Part shown: positions 57,796-64,000 of the stretch, piece after piece
Position numbering within the stretch: the stretch's first letter is position 1
How the letters are laid out: each line of letters begins with the position of its first letter
Source of the DNA: Shinisaurus crocodilurus
Taxonomy: Eukaryota > Chordata > Lepidosauria > Squamata > Shinisauridae
NCBI GenBank assembly: GCA_021292165.1
Contig: CM037876.1
Coordinates: 36,167,075 to 36,231,074, forward strand
Direction: 5' to 3'
DNA length: 64,000 nucleotides
Translations under genes and position numbers: made by a program
The notes under the pieces: generated by a model
Told to the model about the DNA's origin: nothing
What the model saw: the letters and a program-made list of their open reading frames with translations, nothing else
Database searches by the model: none

Positions 57796-58798
57796 CATCC
57801 CATCCAGAACAGGCAATGAGAGCCTACCTCCCAGACTCGGGAACCATAACATGCATCTACCTTTTAGAATCATGTACCAGAAGTCCCATTCAAATTCTGC
57901 TTGAGCTGGCAATAATTCTTGATTCATATTTGTTCAGATCCTATACCCTTCTACATGCAAAGATCATTTAATTCTTTAAGTTTGTATTCATGGTACGCAC
58001 TTCACAATAATTTGACTTCATGTGTTCAGTGACTGTTAAATTAAAATGAACAAATGCTGTAAAGAATCATTTCTTCCACCACAAGCCTCCTACGGTAACA
58101 TATGTTTGTATCATAATATTAAAATCCAGAGATGTGCTCTACGAACCAGCCCCCTTCCCTTCTTTTCCAATGCTGAATTTAATGTTGTATTCACTCAGGA
58201 CAAAATAAGGACAAGCTTTTATACCTGAATAAAGTATCACTCCCAAAATTAAAAGGGAAAAAATGTAGATAAAACATATCTGAGATTACTATAAAAACCT
58301 AGTTTCAACAAAATATGACTATTAGGGTCCTCAAGAGATTTATAGACCATTTAAAAAAAGGATATTAAGGGCGCAATCCAGTGGGGATTCCCGTAAGCCT
58401 CTGAACTCGGAAGATTTTTATTTCGGCCGTCTAGCTGTGGTGCTTCAGACAGGGAAAGAAGGTGGCTGGAGAGGTGCCAGGATACATCACTGGATGTTTG
58501 AATGCTCTCCCACAGAATGGTCTTCTTTCAAACAGAAGAGTGGCACACCAGGGAGAAGGCTAGAAGTCTTCTCCATGATATGATATGCTTTCAGTGTGAG
58601 GGAACATTCAATTATGTAATCCTCCTCTGAAGTGATAGAACTCAGGAAAGGCTGTACTACATGATATTCTGGAAAGTGGAGATTGGCTCTGTTTGCATGA
58701 AGATTATTTGAAGGGCAATGTGCAAGTCTCAGAGTGCTGAGCCCCCCCACTCATCTGTAGTGCAGGCTGAGAAGACAGTGTAGCTATATTCCTACAGA
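57796..58798. other. Intronic sequence, little recognised
   Basis: 58371-58480 resembles a GCGCAATCC-type MITE left end (GGGCGCAATCCAGTGGGG). The rest is unassigned. Confidence 0.4.
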
Positions 58799-59328
58799 AA
58801 TATTGTTGAGGGGTTCTTCCAAATATGGCACTCAGGTTCTAGGTAACGTCAAATGTGGTCAGAAACCCACGGAGAAAATTCGACTATAATAGCATATATT
58901 TTCTTGTGGTCTCATTTCCAGTTCTTCATTAGTTCAAACCATCACCATGCCTAATCTGAATCTTGATCCAACAAAGCCAAACATCTTTCTTGTTAAAGAT
59001 GTATACATTTGCTTCAAAACAGCCAGAGATTTCTCTCTCTTTTTGCCTTTTAAAGATCTTGGCACTATTGTTCTGTTTCAGGGACTCAAAAACATCAGCA
59101 GATAAAGCCTGTAAGTGCTATACAGGGGGATGCTCAGCTCTATGGTTGTTTCCTAATACAGGCAATCCCCAGGTTACGAACAAGTTCCGTTCTTAAGAAT
59201 GTCTTTAAGTCACATTTATACATATGTCAGAACAGTATAGCGTAGTATGCGACATTTATGCAAATTGCATAAATTACATATACTACGCTATACTCTATAT
59301 AAACAACGTAGAGCCGGGGAAGCCGGAA
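58799..59328 (+). repeat. Large inverted duplication, arm 1 (~530 bp)
   Basis: Reverse-complement match to 60609-61132. From GTCAAATGTGG (about 58848) to GCCGGAA (59328) the arms are nearly identical, with few substitutions and one indel (TGGTTCC present only in arm 2). The outer ~50 bp are more diverged. Confidence 0.92.
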
Positions 59329-59387
59329 GTCCGTTCATAAGTACGAGTTGTCCGTAAGTCGGACGTTCTTAACCTGGGGACTACCTG
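59159..59387. mobile_element. TA-flanked hairpin MITE (229 bp)
   Basis: CAGGCAATCCCCAGGTTACG at the left, AACCTGGGGACTACCTG at the right, TA duplicated at 59157-59158 and 59388-59389. The interior hairpin pairs TATAGCGTAGTATG with CATATACTACGCTATA. The inverted duplication breakpoint falls inside it. Confidence 0.85.
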
Positions 59388-59407
59388 TACTCCTTTTGAA
59401 GTGTACC

Positions 59408-60056
59408 ACCTATCTATAAATGTAATTTCCACCTCCTTGAAAGTTTCCATCAATGTTGCCTCCGGAAAATCCTGAGAATTACTTGGGAAGATAGACAAAC
59501 AAATGTCAGTGTACTGGAAGAAGCAAAGACTACTAGCGTTGAAAAAATGATCCTTCAACGCCAACTTCAATGGATCGGTCATGTTGCTCAAATGTCTGAC
59601 TGCCATCTTCCAAAGCAGTTACTTTATTCCCAACTCAAGGATGGAAAGTGGAATATCGGTGGTCAGTATAAGAGGTTTAAAGATGTTCTTAAGGCTAATT
59701 TAAAAAATGCAATATAAACATCGAAAACTGGGAAGCTCTGGCCCATGAATGATCTAAATGGAGGTTGGCCTTTCACAAAGGTTCCATGGACTTTGAAGAA
59801 GCCCGAGTGCAAGGTGAAAGAGAGAAACGTGCTAAGCGAAAAGCACGTCAAACGAATCCTTTACAGGACCATCTTCCATCTGGTAACCTGTGTTCCTCAC
59901 TGTGGGAAACTGTTGGATCTAGAATTGGCCTCCACAGTCACTTATGGACCCATCACTAGAGTCTACACATTTTTTTAGAATTTCCTCTTTTTATAATTTT
60001 CTTTTTGTAATTTTATCCTGGAAGACAATCTTACTCGGTCACGAGTGATCGCCTAC
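59408..60056 (+). pseudogene. LINE RT C-terminal fragment and 3' UTR (same family as 5.6-8.0 kb)
   Basis: About 520 bp matches the last quarter of the 791-codon frame (for example TTSVEKMILQRQLQWIGHV, about 59531-59587, and KGSMDFEEARVQGERE, about 59777-59824). It then runs through SRIGLHSHL (about 59919-59945) into a short 3' UTR ending near GGTCACGAGTGATCGCC. Frames are broken. It shows the family's true 3' end and the finger half lost at 5.6 kb. Confidence 0.85.
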
Positions 60057-60608
60057 TAACCACATATGAAATGAAACAGGGGTTCCTCCTCCTTGTGTTC
60101 CAGGTAGATCATCCATTTTCTGTAGATGAGCAATTCAAATACTTGGGTTTTAATTAAACTAGGATTCAGCCTGGCTGGTAATACAATGAAGAGAAAAAGA
60201 AATGAAGGTAGTTACTGCTAAGGCCTGGTACGCCTGCAGGATATAACCTCCATCCATGGCAAATTTATGCCATGTATTCAGGGAGGATGGTAGAAATCTC
60301 AGAAATATAGTCCAAGAGGATTTCCAGATGATACAGAAAGGCCGAGGTACACAGGATTAATTTTTTGAACGCTAAGAGTGAGCTTGTAAAACTGAAGCCC
60401 AAATTAAACTCATATACATAACGGAGTCTTTCTTCATTCACCAGTGCTTTTCATGTTTGCACCTAAGAATCCCCCTCTTCTTTCCTTTTCTGCTGCATGA
60501 ATGATCAGAAAACGTGTTCAAATAATCATACATTGCTGTAGGAAGCAAGATCTGGAATGGTTTGTATGAAATAGGTGAAATATTGTGCAAAAACACTTCC
60601 ATTCGATA
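60057..60608. other. Spacer of the inverted duplication, unassigned part
   Basis: Between the LINE 3' end and arm 2. No family, TIR or exon was recognised. Confidence 0.4.
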
Positions 60609-61132
60609 TTCCGGCTTCCCCGGCTCTACGTTGTTTATGTAGAGTATAGCGTAGTATATGTAATTTATGCAATTTGCATAAATGTCGCATACTATGCTAT
60701 ACTGTTCTGACATATGTATAAATGTGACTTAAAGACATTCTTAAGAACGGAACTTGTTCGTAACCCGGGGATTGCCTGTATTAGGAAACAACCATAGAGC
60801 TGAGCATCCCCCTGTATAGCACTTACAGGCTTTATCTGCTGATGTTTTTGAGTCCCTGAAACAGAACAATAGTGCCAAGATCTTTAAAAGGCAAAAAGAG
60901 AGAGAAATCTCTGGCTGTTTTGAAGCAAATGTATACATCTTTAACAAGAAAAATGTTTGGCTTTGTTGGAACCAGGATCAAGATTCAGATTAGGCATGGT
61001 GATGGTTTGAACTAATGAAGAACTGGAAATGAAACCACAAGAAAATATATGCTATTATAGTCAAATTTTCTCCGAGGGTTTCTGACCACATTTGACGTTT
61101 TAAATTTCCCTCAGAATCCCTTCAACAATATT
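60609..61132 (-). repeat. Large inverted duplication, arm 2 (~524 bp)
   Basis: Inverted copy of arm 1. It contains only the left two-fifths of the TA-flanked MITE that is complete in arm 1, so arm 1 probably holds the source sequence. Confidence 0.92.
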
Positions 61133-62097
61133 AAAATTGTTTCCATAGATGCAATGTTCAGAATGAAGTCCAGACATGCACATTTGAGGGGGGGGCATAA
61201 TTTTGCTTGTCAAGTTGATAAATCTCATTATTTGCCAATTTTTGGCCAGTAATGTTATCTCTCCATCAGGCTCGCAATTTCTAAAAGGTGCTATTATCTA
61301 AGTCTATATGTAAAGGGCAATGGTTTAACAAATTACAAAATTATACATTCAGGTGCTGCCCCCAATTGAAAAAAGGAAAAAAAGTGGCTTATTTGATATC
61401 CAGACCCTTGCCTACTACAAATCCACTCCAAACACCAGAAGCTTTCCAACCTTCTAACCACATTTTAAGCTTATTTAGATTCACTGTGGAATCTAAAAAC
61501 ACCACATGCTTTTAATCATATACAGAAAAGCACACTTAACATGTGTGTGCATGATAGTAATACCAGATTGCACTTTACACACTTGAAGGGCAAAAATGCA
61601 AAATGAGTGATCTTCTATCACATGGAGCATGGGGGGAAAAACCTCTGGATAATTGATCCACACAGCTGGAAGTGGAAATGTTTAGGTCATTTCCTATTTA
61701 GGGATATACTGACGACTGGCTAATGGGTTAGACTACCTGAAGGAAACCACAGCCTATTAGTTCCATTCAAATGGGACCTTTTAAATAATTTCTTTTTAAA
61801 CCTCAGGCTTGCACTATAGCATTGATTAGGAATATAAGTACAGGCTATGCTGCTGAAAGATATTAAATTTATAAATGATCACAGCTGTCTGCAGCATACT
61901 CTAAACCATTCATTCACACTCACCTAGGAAAAGTTTGAATGATTGTTAATTTGCTGTGAAAGCTGCAAGCTAAAATAATCTTGGTAACTGCCAATCAGGG
62001 GACAGATACCTGTGTTAAATGAAAACATACTTCTGAACCTGGCCCTTAATTTCTTAAATGCTAAGACACGCTTTACGGCCGCTCAACAGTATGTGAG
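61133..62097. other. Intronic sequence, nothing recognised
   Basis: A+T-rich, no supported features. Confidence 0.4.
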
Positions 62098-62290
62098 ATG
62101 TTGTGCAGAAGTAGAGCACATGGCTTTGCAAGTAAGAGACCCCTATTTCATTCATTTGGCCTCTCCAGTTCAAATAGCTATTGGTGGTAGCATTGGGAAA
62201 GGCCCCTGCCTCAGACCAAGCAGCACAGCCAGGCAGGGCACTCAACTAGATTGACCATTGGTCTGACTCAGATGGTGACAATTCCTTCTC
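62098..62290 (+). mobile_element. tRNA-derived SINE, diverged
   Basis: GTAGAGCACATGGCTTTGCA (A-box side), GGGAAAGGCCCCTGCCTCAG, and ATTGACCATTGGTCTGACTC at the 3' part. Second SINE family. Confidence 0.6.
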
Positions 62291-62370
62291 TGCATATGCA
62301 GTACTTTTTCTTGAACACTTTGCAAGCTCCCCCTAAACTAAATCTTATTTCTATCTATCGGTATCTAGAT

Positions 62371-62554
62371 CAGGGCTCTCCAACCTTGGGTCCCCAGATG
62401 TTTTTGGCCTACAACTCCCAGCATGCCCCAGCCAGCATAGCTGGCTGGGGCATGCTGGGAGTTGTAGGCCAAAAACATAGTCAGCATAGCTGGCTGGGGC
62501 ATACTGGGAGTTGTAGGCCAAAAACATCTGGGGACCCAAGGTTGGAGAGCCCTG
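62371..62554. mobile_element. Palindromic hAT MITE (184 bp) with inner duplication
   Basis: CAGGGCTCTCCAACC at the left and GGTTGGAGAGCCCTG at the right. Flanking 8-mers ATCTAGAT and ATCTAGAG match 7 of 8. Almost the entire element is one hairpin; a ~48-bp inner segment (CAGCATAGCTGGCTGGGGCA ...) is repeated in tandem. Confidence 0.88.
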
Positions 62555-62562
62555 ATCTAGAG

Positions 62563-62846
62563 AGAGGTAGAGAGGTGATCATCTTCTTAAGAAAATGTGA
62601 CCCAATGTGACTAAGATCATGTGGAAAAAGCAGCTGTTTTTGCTCAGACCAGGCAAAGCTTGCCTGACATCCTGAATTTCATGGGATATTTCTTTATTTC
62701 ATTGCACCATACTCCATTTTTGACATTTTCATTTGATTCCTGCTGCTTTGTGGGTAGTCTCTTTCTATATTTCCCTCGATAAATGAAATAAGGAGAAGGG
62801 AGATGAGTTCCAGAAGTGAACACAAGAGAAAGCAAGAGATCAAGAA

Positions 62847-62885
<39 letters not shown>

Positions 62886-63067
62886 GGTTTGTCCATGAAT
62901 TGTCCATGTCCATGTATTTCTGCTTATTGTTGATTGTTTATTTCTTTATTTCTTTATAAAAATACAAACAAGTGGGAAAAGGTATAACAATAAAGAGGAA
63001 GAAGGAAAGAGCAATTCTAAGTGAGGATGTGTGTGTCTGAGAGAGAGAGAAGGGAAGTGGTAGATCG
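62563..63067. other. Intronic sequence with microsatellite
   Basis: Apart from the GT/GA tract and a TTTATTTCTTTATTTC patch near 62939, nothing was recognised. Confidence 0.4.
62847..62886. repeat. (GT)n(GA)n compound microsatellite
   Basis: GT array followed directly by a GA array. Confidence 0.95.
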
Positions 63068-63075
63068 CTTTCCAC

Positions 63076-63456
63076 TAGGGTTGTGTGCGGAGCTCGATTG
63101 GGGGTGGTGGAAGTCTGGTGAATTTGCCGGGCTCGACCCCCCGAGCTCCACATGCCTTACCCATTTCAACTCGCGTTCTCGCGAGCCAAGCCAGGGAAGC
63201 GACTTCCAGGTTCCCAGCGCTACGTTGTTTACATAGAAAATGGTGTAAAATAGCCACAATTTGCACAAGTTACGCAAATCGCGGCTGCTTTTAACGTATA
63301 TTACACCATTTTCTATGTAAACAATGTAGTGCCGGAAACCCGGAGGTTCGGCAAGCACCTCAGCTGGTGCTCTCTTTCAGCCCGGCTCGTCAGGCACGGC
63401 GGCAGTGCTTGCCAAGTGCGCAGCGAGTCGGGTGGAGGGCGGATCGCCCACCCCTA
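63076..63456 (-). mobile_element. hAT-like palindromic element, copy 2 (381 bp)
   Basis: Inverted relative of 26240-26631. Ends TAGGGTTGTGTGCGGAG and CGCCCACCCCTA. Flanking 8-mers CTTTCCAC (63068-63075) and CCTTCCAC (63457-63464) match 7 of 8. The inner palindrome AAAATGGTGTAAAATA / TATTACACCATTTT is conserved. Confidence 0.82.
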
Positions 63457-63512
63457 CCTTCCACTTCCAAGCGCAGCAGACTTGCACTGGCCAGAGCAGG
63501 GTAACTTACTTT

Positions 63513-63750
63513 TGTATTTATTTATTTATTATATTTATACCCCGCCTTTTTTCCTGCAAGGAACCCAGGGCGGCTTACATAATCCTCCTCCTCTCCATTT
63601 TATCCTCACAACAACCCTGTGAGGTAGGTTAGGCTGAGAGTCAGTGACTGGCCCAAAGTCACCCAGTGAGCTTCATGGCCGAGTGGGGACTTGAACCCAG
63701 ATCTCCTGAGTCCCAGTCCAACACTCTAACCACTGCACCACACTGGCTCT
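63513..63750 (-). mobile_element. tRNA-derived SINE (antisense)
   Basis: The tail TATTTATTTATTTATTA is at the left. The reverse strand has the CTCAGCCTAACCTACCTCAC body, a B box GGGTTCAAGTCC and, at the right, AGCCAGTGTGGTGCAGTGGT. Confidence 0.9.
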
Positions 63751-63764
63751 GGCAGAATGTATGG

Positions 63765-64000
63765 TAGACGCTGCCTAGCTGGCCATAGGAAAAGTTGGGA
63801 GTCCCAGCTCTGACCTCAGAAAAGCACTCTGAGGTCACAGCTGGGACTCTGACTTCAGAGCGTCGTCCCTCTGCCCTTGCAGCTGGCAAGGTTCTTTCCA
63901 CACCAGCTGCAGCTGCAAAGCTGGAAGACCGACTTCAGAGCTGGCTCTGGGGGTGTGAGGAGCTAGGGTAAAACACTTAGATGGCCGAAATGTCCATCTA
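63765..64000. repeat. G+C-rich MITE-type repeat, cut by the window edge
   Basis: TCTGACCTCAGAAAAGCACT / CTGAGGTCACAGC palindromic words and TTAGATGGCCGAAATG at the end are shared with the 37.9-38.0 kb and 58.4 kb segments. Confidence 0.45.

Larger units (their letters stand above)
35168..64000 (-). other. COL25A1: COL25A1 intron (5' side, incomplete, at least 28.8 kb)
   Basis: Upstream of the 18-nt exon in transcription and running off the right edge. It contains SINEs, L2/CR1 fragments, hairpin elements and an inverted duplication. I looked for the preceding basic/collagenous exon on the minus strand and did not find it. Confidence 0.6.

Noticed and set aside
1..64000. Bacterial-style operons, CRISPR arrays, phage or defence systems
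   Set aside because: No operon-like gene packing, no regular spacer-repeat arrays, and the sequence is plainly vertebrate intron with eukaryotic transposons.

Overview
This window is vertebrate nuclear DNA, almost certainly from a squamate reptile (lizard or snake). It is intronic and full of transposons. The repeat mix points that way: tRNA-derived SINEs with AAAT tails, CR1- and L2-type LINE fragments, many small hAT and TA-flanked hairpin elements, and Ty3/gypsy-like LTRs. There is no prokaryotic-style gene organisation, rRNA, functional tRNA gene or CRISPR array. The species call is inference from repeat style.

The only host gene I can support is a collagen on the minus strand, read right to left through three tiny exons: 35150-35167 (18 nt), 2558-2584 (27 nt) and 2374-2400 (27 nt). 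Each starts with a Gly codon, keeps phase 0, and has GT/AG splice sites with pyrimidine tracts. The concatenated Gly-X-Y peptide closely matches my recollection of collagen alpha-1(XXV), COL25A1, a neuronal type II transmembrane collagen. The introns are at least 28.8 kb (5' side, open at the window edge), 32.6 kb, 157 bp, and at least 2.4 kb (3' side, open).

Everything else lies in those introns. From left to right: a TIR element at the left edge; a non-LTR retrotransposon insertion with an open 791-codon reverse-transcriptase frame flanked by an unusually long (~105 bp) duplication (5.5-8.1 kb); two inverted ~0.9 kb hAT elements with perfect 8-bp target duplications (9.4-10.3 and 15.1-16.0 kb); a solo LTR with a 5-bp duplication (13 kb); L2 and hairpin elements (17-20 kb); a three-level nest in which a hAT element is split by a gypsy-like LTR element with a SCAN-like gag, itself split by another solo LTR (21.3-25.1 kb); L2 coding remnants and a CpG-rich palindrome cluster (26.7-28.3 kb); SINEs, foldback DNA and a CR1 copy split by later insertions (32-39 kb); a local direct-plus-inverted duplication (42.6-43.3 kb); more SINEs, L2 3' ends and a GC-rich TIR element (50-57.8 kb); and a large inverted duplication with ~0.5 kb arms (58.8-61.1 kb).

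I see no multi-gene system here. The parts most worth checking are the collagen microexons, the LINE with the long flanking duplication, the nested gag element and the inverted duplication. Family names come from recognition by eye; no database search was run.
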